Counted from the stretch's first letter, positions 44,777-53,881 are shown. The stretch is DNA of 64,000 nucleotides from Catellatospora sp. IY07-71 (GCF_018326265.1 NZ_AP023360.1:2905501-2969500), one strand, 5' to 3'. Notes: generated by a model from the letters alone, not told the origin. Made by a program: numbers and translations.

Positions 44777-46066
44777 TCAGTGGGCGGGGGCCGGGGTCGG
44801 GGTGGGGGCGGGGGTGGTGGGGGTGGCGTCGCGGGCGATGCGGCGGGCGGCGGTGGTGGCGAGCAGGGCGCCGGTGCCGACCATGGCGGTGGCGGTCAGG
44901 ATCACGACGGAGAGCGCCGTGCCCTCGTTGATGAGCAGGCCGGACAGGGACGAGCCGGCCGCGAAGCCGACGTAGATGCCGGTGCCGACCCAGGTGAACG
45001 CCTCGGTGGTGCGCGCGGCGGGGGCGATCCGGGTGACCAGCTCGCACTCCACGGCGGTGGTCGGCGAGATGACCAGGCCGCCGAGGAACAGGATCACGGC
45101 GAGGCTGGGCAGGTCGAAGGCGAGCAGCATCGCGCCGAAGCCCACCGTGTTCAGGCACAGCAGCAGCGCGAACAGCCTGGATCGGCTCATCCGCGGGTTC
45201 ATGCCGGAGAACCAGATGCCGCCGACGATCGAGCCGGCGCTCCAGGCGGCCACCACCGCGCCCGCGAACTGCGGCGCGTTGAGGTCGGCGGCGTACTTGG
45301 GGATGGCCACCTCCATGACGCCGTACGCGGCGGCCTCCAGCGCGCCCACCACCAGCACCACGGCCAGGCTGAGCTTCATCAGGCGGCCGGTGAGCCGGGC
45401 CCGGGCGGCCTCGGATGCGCCGGCCGCGGCCAGTGCGGCGGTGCGCACCTCGCGGTAGCGGGCGGTCAGGCCGGGCGCGGCGGCCAGGCCGAGCGAGCCC
45501 GCGGTGGCCAGCAGCGCGGTGAGCACCACCGCCGCGTACGGGTTACTGATCGCGGTGACCAGGGCGATCAGCACCGGGCCGAGCACATAGGTCAGCTCGA
45601 CGGTGATCGCGTCGAACGCGTACGCCGTCTGCACGTGCTGCGGGGCCAGGCCCGGCAGCACCACCCGGGTGACCGCGCCGACGGGCGGGTTCGCGGCGCC
45701 GGCCAGCGCGGACAGGCCGAGGATCAGCCCGACGTGCTGGTGCGTGGCGAGCGCGGCGACCATGCCGGTGAGCAGCACCCCGTAGAGGATGCCGGTGGCG
45801 CGCAGCACGGCGACGGCGTGCCCGCGGTCGCAGAGCCGGCCGAGCCAGGGTGCGGTGAAGGCGGTGATCGCGGAGTGCACGCCGGTGGCGATGCCGGCGA
45901 CCGCGTACGAGCCGGTGCCGTGCTGGACGGCGAGGATGAACACGAGCGTGGCCATGCCGTAGGGCAGGCGCCCGATCAGGGACGGCAGCGCCACCCGGGC
46001 GACCCCGGGGCTGGCGATGAGGGCACGGTAACGGCGGGCAGCGGTGACGACCGCGAGGCCGGACAT
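44777..46066 (-). CDS. MFS transporter
   Basis: 429-aa, roughly 12-helix major facilitator protein. The motif-A-like loop is PWLGRLCDRGHAV between helices 2 and 3, and the second half starts after the basic loop near residue 210. The C-terminal tail is a Thr/Pro/Ala repeat (TPTTPAPTPTPAPAH). Linked to a TetR regulator, so drug or metabolite efflux is likely; the substrate is unknown. Preceded 58 bp upstream by a 75-aa protein gene in the same direction. Confidence 0.88.
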   Translation of the reverse strand: MSGLAVVTAARRYRALIASPGVARVALPSLIGRLPYGMATLVFILAVQHGTGSYAVAGIATGVHSAITAFTAPWLGRLCDRGHAVAVLRATGILYGVLLTGMVAALATHQHVGLILGLSALAGAANPPVGAVTRVVLPGLAPQHVQTAYAFDAITVELTYVLGPVLIALVTAISNPYAAVVLTALLATAGSLGLAAAPGLTARYREVRTAALAAAGASEAARARLTGRLMKLSLAVVLVVGALEAAAYGVMEVAIPKYAADLNAPQFAGAVVAAWSAGSIVGGIWFSGMNPRMSRSRLFALLLCLNTVGFGAMLLAFDLPSLAVILFLGGLVISPTTAVECELVTRIAPAARTTEAFTWVGTGIYVGFAAGSSLSGLLINEGTALSVVILTATAMVGTGALLATTAARRIARDATPTTPAPTPTPAPAH

Positions 46067-46124
46067 GGGAAGAACTCCAATGAGCGAAGAGGAGACTGGT
46101 GGGCGTCGGCGCTGGGCGGCGACG

Positions 46125-46352
46125 TCAACCGAAGCGGCGGGCCGCCTGGCGGCTCCAGCACCGCTTCACCACGACGGCGTCGTCCTCGTACGCCGTCGGC
46201 GTCACTTCCGTCGTGAAGTGGTCTTCATCGGCGGTCAGCGTGACCGCGCCCTCGGTGCTCACGCTCGTCCCGCCCCGGCCGAGGCAGGAGACGGCGACGT
46301 CGTCCATGGTGATCCAGCCCTGCTCGCTGCGCCCTGCGGCCCGCGTGGCCAT
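46125..46352 (-). CDS. 75-aa small protein, first gene of the MFS operon
   Basis: Small acidic protein with a strong ribosome site (GGGAGGGG) before its ATG. It begins MATRAAGRSEQGWITMDDVA and contains a beta-rich Thr/Val/Glu stretch (TEGAVTLTADEDHFTTEV) and two cysteines. I recognise no family. It lies between the TetR-type operator and the MFS gene, so it is probably co-regulated with the transporter. Confidence 0.65.
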   Translation of the reverse strand: MATRAAGRSEQGWITMDDVAVSCLGRGGTSVSTEGAVTLTADEDHFTTEVTPTAYEDDAVVVKRCWSRQAARRFG

Positions 46353-46389
46353 GCCGACACCCCTCCCGGTTCACCTGAAGGGTACTTCC

Positions 46390-46407
46390 TGACTGAGTCA
46401 TCAGTCA
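46390..46407. promoter_or_regulatory. TetR-type operator of the MFS operon
   Basis: TGACTGA and TCAGTCA flank GTCA: a perfect 7-bp inverted repeat 38 bp upstream of the 75-aa gene. On the minus strand it contains TTGACT, a possible -35, so binding would block transcription. Confidence 0.65.
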
Positions 46408-46452
46408 AAGAAGGCGGCCCGTGGCGCAGAGCGCGCCCAGGTCACGTTGGTC

Positions 46453-47055
46453 TCAACGCGACACGGGTGGGTGTGACAGTGCCTCGATGCCGGCGAGGAA
46501 GGTCTCCGCGTCCAGTTCGCCCAGCAGCACCCGCTGTAGCGCGTAGCCCGGGATGAGGCCGAACAGCACCGAGCCGACCGCGTGCGGGTCGGCGTCGGCG
46601 GGCAGCCGCCCGGCCTCGATCTGGCGGCGGGCCAGGTCGTCGAAGTGGCCGCGCATCCGGCCGTACACCCGCTGCACGAACTCCCGCAGTTGCGGGTTGC
46701 GCAGCGACTCCGACCAGACCTGCAGGGCCATCGGGAACAACCCGGCCGGGCCGGTCTGCAGGTCGACGAAACGGATCAGCCGCCGCATCATCTCGGCGAT
46801 CGGGGGCGGGGAGTCCATCGCCCGCATCTCGTCCAGCAGGGCGTCCACCGAGCCGAGCACCTCCTCGGCGATCGCCTGGATCAGCTCCTCCTTGCTGCGG
46901 AAGTAGCGGTAGAACGCGCCGACGGACAGCTCGGCCTCGCTGATCACGTCCTGCATCGAGGTGGCGTGGAAGCCGTTGCGGGCGAAGCAGATCCGGGCCG
47001 CGTCGAGGATCTGCTGGCGGCGGGCGGCGAGATGGGCTTCGGATACGCGTGGCAT
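46453..47055 (-). CDS. TetR-family regulator (divergent from membrane protein gene)
   Basis: 200-aa repressor. The helix-turn-helix is ATSMQDVISEAELSVGAFYRYF and the ligand domain is helical. The ATG at 47055 is favoured; another lies 9 nt upstream. Two related palindromes in the 99-bp divergent region indicate that it represses the adjacent membrane protein gene and itself. Confidence 0.87.
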   Translation of the reverse strand: MPRVSEAHLAARRQQILDAARICFARNGFHATSMQDVISEAELSVGAFYRYFRSKEELIQAIAEEVLGSVDALLDEMRAMDSPPPIAEMMRRLIRFVDLQTGPAGLFPMALQVWSESLRNPQLREFVQRVYGRMRGHFDDLARRQIEAGRLPADADPHAVGSVLFGLIPGYALQRVLLGELDAETFLAGIEALSHPPVSR

Positions 47056-47072
47056 GACTCTCATCGTAAAAC

Positions 47073-47138
47073 GAACGATCGTTCTTGACAGCGGGCGGGC
47101 GGAGGCGCATGGTGACTTTAAGAGAACGAGCATTCGTT
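47073..47138. promoter_or_regulatory. Divergent TetR operators and promoter
   Basis: GAACGATCGTTC (47073-47084) is a perfect palindrome abutting the -35 TTGACA at 47085-47090 on the plus strand. A second site AACGA-GCAT-TCGTT lies at 47125-47138, downstream of the likely start of transcription. The two sites bracket the core promoter, as the CebR boxes do at ceb. Confidence 0.7.
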
Positions 47139-47154
47139 TTAAAAGGAGATCACG

Positions 47155-48180
47155 ATGCGCCGCACCCCGCCCCCGGCGGTCCTGGCGGTGGTCCTCGCCG
47201 TAGCGGTGATGACCCTCCAGGCGCTGCTGCTGCCCCTGTTCGCGGCCCCGGCCGCGAACGTCGCGCCGCGCGACCTGCCCGTGGTCGTCGCCGGCCCAGC
47301 CCCGGCCGTCGCCGCGTTCACCGCGAAACTCGAAGCCACGAGCCCGGGCGCCTTCGCGGTCACCGAGGTGGCCGACGCCGATGCCGCCGACGCGGCGGTG
47401 CTGGACCGGGAGGCGTACGCCGCCTTCATCCTCGGCCCGTCGGGTCTCACGCTGCACACGGCCTCGGCCGCCGCGCCGCCGGTGGCGAGCCTGTTCAGCG
47501 CCGCCGCCGCGCAGCTCGGCGCGGGGAGCGGCATGCAGGTCACCGTCGCGGACCTCGCCCCGCTGAGCGCGGACGACCCGCACGGCGGCGGCTTCGCGGC
47601 GGGCTTCTTCCCGCTGGTGATCACGTCGCTGCTGGCCGCGATCGTGCTCTACTTCGCGGTGCCGCGCTTCGCCGCCCGGGTCACCGGACTGATCACCTTC
47701 GCGCTGCTGGCCGGGGCGATGGGGGCGACCGTGCTGCAGAGCTGGCTCGGCGTGGTCGGCGGCGAGTGGCTGCCGGTGGCCGGGGCGATCTCGCTGCTCG
47801 TGCTCGCCGTCAGCGCCACCGTGCACGGCCTGGCCACCGTCGCGGGCCCGCCCGGCATCGGCCTCGGCGTGGTGCTGATCCTGCTGGTCGGCAACGCGCT
47901 GGGCGCGGTCGCCGCCGCGCCGGAGCTGCTGCCGCAGCCGTGGGGCGAGTTCGGGCAGTGGCTGCCCATCGGCGCCGGGGCCACCCTGCTGCGCTCGGCC
48001 GCCTGGTTCGACGGCGCGGGCGCCGCGGGTGCGGTGTGGGTGCTGGTCACCTGGGCCGTCGTCGGTCTCGCCCTGGTCGGGCTGGGCTGGCTCGGCCGCA
48101 GGCCCGAGCCGCAGGCAGCCGAACCGGACATGGAGGCGCACGAGGCCGCCCGCCGCCTCGGCGCTACGGTGGCTGCCTGA
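47155..48180 (+). CDS. Multi-pass membrane protein (ABC-2/YhgE-like)
   Basis: 341-aa protein. An N-terminal helix (residues 8-30) is followed by an extracytoplasmic domain of about 115 residues and then about six hydrophobic helices, an arrangement seen in YhgE/Pip-type and ABC-2 permease-like proteins. The C-terminus is acidic. AAAGGAG precedes the ATG. No ATPase is adjacent. The TetR regulator and its two operators suggest induction by a compound the protein may export. Confidence 0.75.
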   Translation: MRRTPPPAVLAVVLAVAVMTLQALLLPLFAAPAANVAPRDLPVVVAGPAPAVAAFTAKLEATSPGAFAVTEVADADAADAAVLDREAYAAFILGPSGLTLHTASAAAPPVASLFSAAAAQLGAGSGMQVTVADLAPLSADDPHGGGFAAGFFPLVITSLLAAIVLYFAVPRFAARVTGLITFALLAGAMGATVLQSWLGVVGGEWLPVAGAISLLVLAVSATVHGLATVAGPPGIGLGVVLILLVGNALGAVAAAPELLPQPWGEFGQWLPIGAGATLLRSAAWFDGAGAAGAVWVLVTWAVVGLALVGLGWLGRRPEPQAAEPDMEAHEAARRLGATVAA

Positions 48181-48314
48181 GCCGACGTACGCCGGGCGCG
48201 CCCGCCTGCGCGCCCGGCGTATCCGTGCGCGGGAAGATCCGGTCCCGCGCAGGAATGCGCCCACCGTGGTGATTGTTGGCTCCGGTGGACGACCATCTGC
48301 AGGAGGCTGACGAC

Positions 48315-49223
48315 GTGCGGGACCCACAGAAGCTCTACCAGCTGACCGGCGAGCTGCCCGAGCTGGGCAGGCCGGTCCTGCTGCACGCGCTCTCGGGGTT
48401 CGTGGACGCGGGCGCGGCCGGCCGGCTGGCCCGCGAGCACCTGCTCGACACGCTCGACGCGACCCTGGTCGCCGAATTCGACCTCGACCAGCTCTACGAC
48501 TACCGCTCGCGCCGGCCGCTGATGCACTTCTCCTCCGACCACTGGGTGTCCTACGACGCGCCCAAGCTGGAGCTGCACGCCCTGCGCGACGATGACGACA
48601 CCCCGTTCCTGCTGCTCACCGGCCCGGAGCCGGACTTCCAGTGGGAGCGGTTCGTGGCGGCGGTCACCGGGCTCATCGAGCGGCTGCAGGTGCGGCTGAC
48701 CATCGGCGTACACGCCATCCCGATGTCCGTGCCGCACACCCGCCCGGCGGGCGTCACCGCGCACGGCACCCGGCCCGAGCTGGTCGTCGGGCACGAGCCG
48801 TGGATCACCGACGTGCAGGTCCCGGCGAGCATGACCAACCTGCTGGAGTTCCGCCTCGGCGAGTCCGGCCACGACGCGATGGGCTTCGCCGCCCACGTGC
48901 CGCACTACCTGGCCGACAGTGAGTACCCGCAGGCCGCCGAGCTGCTGCTGACCTCGGTCTCGCGGGCCACCGGTCTGCTGCTGCCGACCGAGGACCTGCG
49001 CGACGCGGGCGACCGGGTGCGCGAGGAGATCGAGCGCCAGCTCGTCGACAACCACCAGGCCGCCGCCGTGGTCAAGGCGCTGGAGGAGCAGTACGACGCG
49101 TTCACCCGGGGCCGGGCCGGCAACCTGCTCACCGAGCCGACGCCGCTGCCCACCGCCGAGGAGCTGGGCGCCGAGCTGGAGCGCTTCCTGGCCGAGCACA
49201 ACAAGGGCGACGCCAAGGACTGA
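48315..49223 (+). CDS. PAC2 family protein
   Basis: 302-aa protein of the PAC2 (proteasome assembly chaperone 2-like) family, known in actinobacteria that have a proteasome. Motifs are LLHALSGFVDAGAAG near the N-terminus, DFDLDQLYDYR-type sequence, and HAIPMSVPHTRP in the middle; the last 60 residues are helical. The GTG at 48315 has a perfect AGGAGG 8 nt upstream. Function in bacteria is not settled. Confidence 0.88.
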   Translation: MRDPQKLYQLTGELPELGRPVLLHALSGFVDAGAAGRLAREHLLDTLDATLVAEFDLDQLYDYRSRRPLMHFSSDHWVSYDAPKLELHALRDDDDTPFLLLTGPEPDFQWERFVAAVTGLIERLQVRLTIGVHAIPMSVPHTRPAGVTAHGTRPELVVGHEPWITDVQVPASMTNLLEFRLGESGHDAMGFAAHVPHYLADSEYPQAAELLLTSVSRATGLLLPTEDLRDAGDRVREEIERQLVDNHQAAAVVKALEEQYDAFTRGRAGNLLTEPTPLPTAEELGAELERFLAEHNKGDAKD

Positions 49224-49287
49224 CCCGCTGCCCGGTCGAGGCGTACGCGACGCCTGATCGTGACGTGTCGATGCCACCCTGTGTCCC

Positions 49288-50922
49288 ATGGATCACGGGG
49301 AATCGCGGGACGCCCTGCGCGGCGCGCTCGGCTGGCTGGCCCACCCGATCAGCATCGCCGGGCTGCTCCTGCTGCTGCTCAACGATCACGTGCTCAAGGC
49401 GTGGCAGCCGGGCTGGGTCACCGGCAAGCTCAGCGACGCCGCCGGGATGCTGATGTTCCCGCCGCTGCTGGCGGTCCTGGGCGCGGTCGTCGCGCCCCGG
49501 TTGCCCGGCCGCGTGCTGGCCGCCGGCGCATTGACCGCCACGGCCGCCGGGTTCGCCTATGTGAAGGCGACGGCGTACGGCGCGCTGCTCGCGTCGCAGG
49601 CGTGGTCCGTCGTGAACGGACCGTCCCTGGTCCGAGCCGACCGCACCGACCTGCTCGCCCTGCCGTTCCTCGGTCTGTGCTGGTGGGCCTGGCGGCGCGC
49701 CGGGCGCGGGCCCGGGGCCGGGCGCGGCATCGCGCGGCTGGTCCGCGGCGCGGTGCTGGTGCCGGTCGCGCTGCTGGCCACTGCGGCCACCACCGCCGCC
49801 CCGACGCCGCCCGAGACGGTCGCCGTGGTCGAGGACGGCCGCCACGTGTATCTCGGGATCGACGACGACGGCACGCTCCGCTGGCTGATCAGCAACGACG
49901 ACGGGCTCACCTGGGACGGCTACGGCCACGGGCCGACCGTGACGGTCGCGCCGCCCGCGCCGGAGAGCGACTGCGCGGGGGACGTCTGCTACCGCGTCGT
50001 GCACGGTGAGCTGCACGTGCAGACCAGGCAGGACGGCGGCCCCGACTGGCGGACCGCCTGGGAGGTCCGCGGTCCGCAGCTCGCCGAGCTGATCGACGCG
50101 TACGACGGCGGCGGCCTGCTCAGCAGCCCGGTCGGCGAGTTGCGCTCCTTCGGCCTGGTAGTGCGCGAGTCCGGCGGCGGTCACGTGGTCCTGGTCGCCA
50201 ACGGGCGCGACGGCCTGCTGCGCCGTGCCGCCGACGGCACCTGGACCCGCCTCGGCACCTGGGACGAAGACCGGTGGGAGGCCCCGCCGCCGCTCGCGGA
50301 GCTGTGGGTGCCGGACACCGGCGCGCGGCTGCGCGCGGACGCCCGCACCGTCGTCGTGATGTTCCTGTTCGTGCTCCTGGCGGCGGCAATCGCGGCGGCA
50401 GCCGGGCGGCTCGCGGGGTCGCCTGCCGCGGCGGCCGGGCAGCGGGTGGTGACGCCGTGGGCACAGGTGCTCGCCGGGCTGGCGGGCTGCGCGGCGCTGA
50501 TCTCCGGCACGCTCGCGGTGACGAGCGCCGGACCGGGCCTGGCGCGCGGCGTCGCGGTCTCGCTGCTGGTGTCCGGCATGGCGGCGCTGTGCGCGCTGGT
50601 GCTGCTCATGGTCCGGGTCCGGCGGGCGGGGCTGGTGACCGGCCGCCGCGCCGGGATCGTGCTCGCGATCGCCGCAGCCGGGGCGGCGGTCGCCGCGCTG
50701 AGCCGGGCGGCGCTGTTCGCCGAGGGGCTCCTCCTCGACAGCTCGGCTTCCGTGCGTGGCCTGGCGGCCGCCATCATGATCGTGACTGCGCTGGCCGCGG
50801 CGGGTGCGGCGGTCGCGGCGGTCCGGCTGCGCGCGGCAGGCGGTGCGGCGCCGCCCGAGCCCACGGCCCAGGCCGGCCTCGCCGACCTGATCGGCGGCGG
50901 CGGCGGACCGTCGCCCCGTTGA
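49288..50922 (+). CDS. Large membrane protein with central beta-rich domain
   Basis: 544-aa protein. About four N-terminal helices (including LLLLLLNDHVLKAW and the motif TGKLSDAAGM) are followed by an extracytoplasmic region (about 180-350) with sialidase/BNR-like sequence (LRWLISNDDGLTWDG), then four or five C-terminal helices. The LNDHVLK...TGKLSD block recurs in actinomycete membrane proteins of unknown function. Not assigned. Confidence 0.75.
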   Translation: MDHGESRDALRGALGWLAHPISIAGLLLLLLNDHVLKAWQPGWVTGKLSDAAGMLMFPPLLAVLGAVVAPRLPGRVLAAGALTATAAGFAYVKATAYGALLASQAWSVVNGPSLVRADRTDLLALPFLGLCWWAWRRAGRGPGAGRGIARLVRGAVLVPVALLATAATTAAPTPPETVAVVEDGRHVYLGIDDDGTLRWLISNDDGLTWDGYGHGPTVTVAPPAPESDCAGDVCYRVVHGELHVQTRQDGGPDWRTAWEVRGPQLAELIDAYDGGGLLSSPVGELRSFGLVVRESGGGHVVLVANGRDGLLRRAADGTWTRLGTWDEDRWEAPPPLAELWVPDTGARLRADARTVVVMFLFVLLAAAIAAAAGRLAGSPAAAAGQRVVTPWAQVLAGLAGCAALISGTLAVTSAGPGLARGVAVSLLVSGMAALCALVLLMVRVRRAGLVTGRRAGIVLAIAAAGAAVAALSRAALFAEGLLLDSSASVRGLAAAIMIVTALAAAGAAVAAVRLRAAGGAAPPEPTAQAGLADLIGGGGGPSPR

Positions 50923-51012
50923 ACCGGAGCAGGTGCGAGGTATTGCCGAACCGGGTATGTGCACGCATGATGACGGGACTTTCCGTGCACCGCGTACGAG
51001 AGTGAGGCGACG

Positions 51013-52563
51013 ATGCCCTTTTCGAGTCCCCTGGCCGAGGTCGAGATCCCCGAGGTCTCCGTGCCCCAGCTCGTCATCGGACCGGCGGCGGCGCGGGGCG
51101 AGCATCCCGCGCTGATCGACGGGCGCACCGGCCAGACCATCACGTACGCGCAGCTCGCGCACATGGTCGACCGGCTCGCCGCGGGACTGGCCGGGGCGGG
51201 GCTGCGCCCGGGTGACGTGCTGGCGCTGTTCAGCCCGAACACGCTGCTCTACCCGGTGGTGTTCCACGCGGCGCTGGCCGCCGGGGCGACCGTCACCACG
51301 GTCAACGCGCTCGCCACGCCGAAGGACCTCACCACGCAGCTGTCCGACTCCGGGGCGAAGTTCCTGGTCACCGTGTCGCCGTTCCTCGACCGGGCGGCGG
51401 CCGCCGCCGCGCAGGTGCAGGAGGTGTTCGTCTGCGACGCCGCCGAGGGATACCGCTCGGTGCAGGAACTGATGGCCACCACCGACCCGGCCCCGGCCGT
51501 CGCCATCGACCCGGCCACCACGCTGGCCGTGCTGCCGTACTCCTCGGGCACCACCGGGGTGGCCAAGGGCGTCATGCTGACCCACCGCAACCTGGTCGCG
51601 AACATCGCGCAGACCCAGGAGGTGGTCAGGTATGAACCCGCCGACCGCGTCCTGGCCGTGCTGCCGTTCTTCCACATCTACGGCCTGACCGTGCTGATGA
51701 ACATGGCGCTGTCCAAGGGCGCCGCGCTGGTCGTGCTGCCCCGCTTCGACCTCGCCGAATTCCTCACCGCGCTGCAGGACCAGCGGGTCAACCGGGCGTT
51801 CGTCGCCCCGCCGATCGTGCTCGCGCTGGCCAAGCACCCGCTGGTCGCCCAGTACGACCTGTCCGCGCTGCGGGTCGTCTTCTCCGGCGCGGCCCCGCTC
51901 GACGGCGACCTGGCCCAGGCGTGCGCGGACCGGCTCGGCTGCGTCGTGCAGCAGGGCTACGGCATGACCGAACTGTCGCCCGTCTCGCACGCGCAGGTGC
52001 ACGGCGACACCCGGGTCAAGCCCGGCACGGTCGGCCCGCTGATCCCGAACACGCTGGCCAAGGTCGTGGACGTGGCCACCGGCGCGGAGCTCGGGGTCGG
52101 CGAGGCCGGCGAGCTGTGGATCAAGGGCCCGCAGGTGATGCAGGGCTACCTGGGCCGCCGCGCGGACACCGACGCGACCGTCGACGCCGACGGCTGGCTG
52201 CACACCGGCGACGTGGCGCAGGTCGACGCCGAGGGTGACTGGTTCATCGTCGACCGGGTCAAGGAGCTGATCAAGTACAAGGGCTACCAGGTGCCGCCCG
52301 CCGAGCTGGAGGCGGTGCTGCTGGGCCACCCCGGCATCGCCGACGCGGCCGTGGTAGCCGGGCACGACGCCGAGGGCGAGGAGATCCCGCACGCCTTCGT
52401 CGCGGTCGCCGCCGGCGCCGGCCTCACCGCCCAGGACGTGCAGGACTACGTCGCCGAGCGGGTGGCGCCCTACAAGCGCGTCCGGGCCGTCACCTTCGTC
52501 GATGCCATCCCGAAGAGCGCCTCCGGCAAGATCCTCCGCAAGGACCTCCGCGCCCAGCTGTGA
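51013..52563 (+). CDS. Acyl-CoA synthetase/4-coumarate-CoA ligase-like AMP-ligase
   Basis: 516-aa ANL-superfamily enzyme activating a carboxylic acid with ATP and CoA. Signatures are YSSGTTGVAKGVMLTH (P-loop), QGYGMTELSP (A5), GWLHTGDV (A7), KELIKYKGYQVPP (A8) and the C-terminal catalytic Lys region PKSASGKILRKDLR (A10). Closest in pattern to 4-coumarate-CoA ligases and medium-chain acyl ligases; substrate not determined. Family D element follows the stop. Confidence 0.92.
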   Translation: MPFSSPLAEVEIPEVSVPQLVIGPAAARGEHPALIDGRTGQTITYAQLAHMVDRLAAGLAGAGLRPGDVLALFSPNTLLYPVVFHAALAAGATVTTVNALATPKDLTTQLSDSGAKFLVTVSPFLDRAAAAAAQVQEVFVCDAAEGYRSVQELMATTDPAPAVAIDPATTLAVLPYSSGTTGVAKGVMLTHRNLVANIAQTQEVVRYEPADRVLAVLPFFHIYGLTVLMNMALSKGAALVVLPRFDLAEFLTALQDQRVNRAFVAPPIVLALAKHPLVAQYDLSALRVVFSGAAPLDGDLAQACADRLGCVVQQGYGMTELSPVSHAQVHGDTRVKPGTVGPLIPNTLAKVVDVATGAELGVGEAGELWIKGPQVMQGYLGRRADTDATVDADGWLHTGDVAQVDAEGDWFIVDRVKELIKYKGYQVPPAELEAVLLGHPGIADAAVVAGHDAEGEEIPHAFVAVAAGAGLTAQDVQDYVAERVAPYKRVRAVTFVDAIPKSASGKILRKDLRAQL

Positions 52564-52569
52564 GGAAAG

Positions 52570-52613
52570 GAAGGGCACCTTCTTATCGTTTTCCGTAGTA
52601 GAAGGTGCCCTTC
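52570..52613. repeat. Family D dual-arm element, copy D2 (plus orientation)
   Basis: Complementary 13-nt arms around the spacer TTATCGTTTTCCGTAGTA, 6 nt after the acyl-CoA ligase stop. A probable terminator. Confidence 0.8.
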
Positions 52614-52644
52614 CTAACGTCTGAGGTGGGCTTGCTCCGCCGTT

Positions 52645-52705
52645 GATCGCGAGTTCGTGTCCAAACCTGTGCTTAGACCCCAGGTTTGGACACGAACTCG
52701 CGATC
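52645..52705. repeat. Family A palindromic element, copy A3 (61 bp, GATC ends)
   Basis: The best family A copy: 25-nt perfect arms and an 11-nt loop TGCTTAGACCC. It lies 31 bp after D2 and before the AEC carrier promoter, so two unrelated palindromes stand in series after the ligase gene. Confidence 0.85.
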
Positions 52706-52805
52706 ATCGTCGGCCGGGCCACGGGCGTACCCCCTGGTGGGCTGCTTCGGGCGGGGAGGGACCCCGCGTGACGGGACTGCAAACGCGCAGGACTAGCGTG
52801 ACCAG

Positions 52806-53822
52806 GTGTTCGCCGCGTTCGCTCCGATCTGGATGATCACCGCGCTGGGCTGGGCCACCATGCGGTTCGGGGTGCTGACCCGGGCCACCCAGCAGGCGCT
52901 GGCGAACTTCACCTTCCTCATCGCGATCCCGTGCGTGCTGTTCAGCTCGCTGGTCAAGGTCCCGCTGGGCGAGCTGCCGTTGCGGCCGCTGGCCGCCGTC
53001 GCGCTGAGCACGCTGCTCATCGGGCTGGCGGTGTATTTCGTCGCGCGGCGGACCATGCCCGGCCCGGACGGCGACCGGGTCATCGCGGCGATGGCGGCGG
53101 CGTACCTGAACGCGGGCAACCTCGGCGTGCCCGTCGCGCTGTACGTGCTCAAGGACGTCTCGCTGATCATGGCGGTGCTCGTCTTCCAGACGATCCTGCT
53201 CACCCCGCTGATCGTCGGCCGCCTCGACGCCTCGGCCCACCGCCTCGGCCTGCGCGACCGCCCCACCGGCGAGGACGGCTCGGCACGCGGGGACGCCGAG
53301 CCCGACAGCGGCACGGACGGCGGGGTGCCGGCTCCGGCCGCACCCGGGCGGTGGCGGCGGCTGGCGATGCTGCCGCTGCGTACCCCCGTGATCCTGGGCT
53401 CGCTCGCCGGAGTCGCAGCGAGCGCGGCGGGCTGGCTGCCGCCGGAGTGGCTGCTGCGGCCGCTGGAGCTGCTGGGCGGCGCGGCGGTGCCCGCGGCGCT
53501 GTTCGCGCTGGGCATGTCACTGCACCAGACCGATGGCAGGGCGTGGCGGCTGCCCGGCCGGGACGTGGCCGCGGCGGTGCTGCTGAAGGTGGTGGCGCAG
53601 CCGGTGGCGGCGTACCTGATCGGCCGCTACCTGCTGCACCTCGACGGCGCGGCCCTGCTGGCGGTGACCCTGGTCTCCGGGCTGCCGACGGCCCAGAACA
53701 CCTTCGTGTACGCCTCGGAGTTCCGTGCCGCCACGGAGCTGAGCCGCAACGCGATCCTGTTCTCCAGCCTGCTGTCGATGGGCACGCTCACGTTGATCCT
53801 CTGGCTGCTCGGCCCCGCCTGA
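52806..53822 (+). CDS. AEC family transporter
   Basis: 338-aa auxin-efflux-carrier-type permease with about ten helices in two halves. The central cytoplasmic loop (about residues 148-180) is acidic and Gly/Pro-rich. Motifs AYLNAGNLGVPVALYVL and SGLPTAQNTFVYASEF are typical. Substrates of bacterial AEC proteins are small organic acids. GTG start with TAGCGT (52794-52799) 6 nt upstream, so leaderless. Confidence 0.9.
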   Translation: MFAAFAPIWMITALGWATMRFGVLTRATQQALANFTFLIAIPCVLFSSLVKVPLGELPLRPLAAVALSTLLIGLAVYFVARRTMPGPDGDRVIAAMAAAYLNAGNLGVPVALYVLKDVSLIMAVLVFQTILLTPLIVGRLDASAHRLGLRDRPTGEDGSARGDAEPDSGTDGGVPAPAAPGRWRRLAMLPLRTPVILGSLAGVAASAAGWLPPEWLLRPLELLGGAAVPAALFALGMSLHQTDGRAWRLPGRDVAAAVLLKVVAQPVAAYLIGRYLLHLDGAALLAVTLVSGLPTAQNTFVYASEFRAATELSRNAILFSSLLSMGTLTLILWLLGPA

Positions 53823-53837
53823 CCTGCGAGATGTTAA

Positions 53838-53881
53838 GAAGGTGCCCTTCCTCTACGGAAAGCGTTAAGAAGGTGCCCTTC
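53838..53881. repeat. Family D dual-arm element, copy D3 (minus orientation, direct arms)
   Basis: Here both arms read GAAGGTGCCCTTC, i.e. they are direct repeats, with the same 18-nt spacing as the inverted-arm copies. Only the 3-nt centre of one arm differs between the two types. It lies 15 nt after the AEC stop, opposite in orientation to that gene. Confidence 0.75.

Noticed and set aside
41966-46407. Common TetR regulon linking the palindromes at 41966 and 46390
   Set aside because: Both have 7-bp arms and 4-bp spacers, but the arm sequences differ in register (ACTGAGT versus TGACTGA), so a single regulator is not supported.
49129-52782. Very long open frame on the minus strand opposite the 544-aa membrane protein and the acyl-CoA ligase
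   Set aside because: A high-GC artefact: composition is Gly/Arg/Gln-rich without motifs, while the plus-strand genes carry clear domains.
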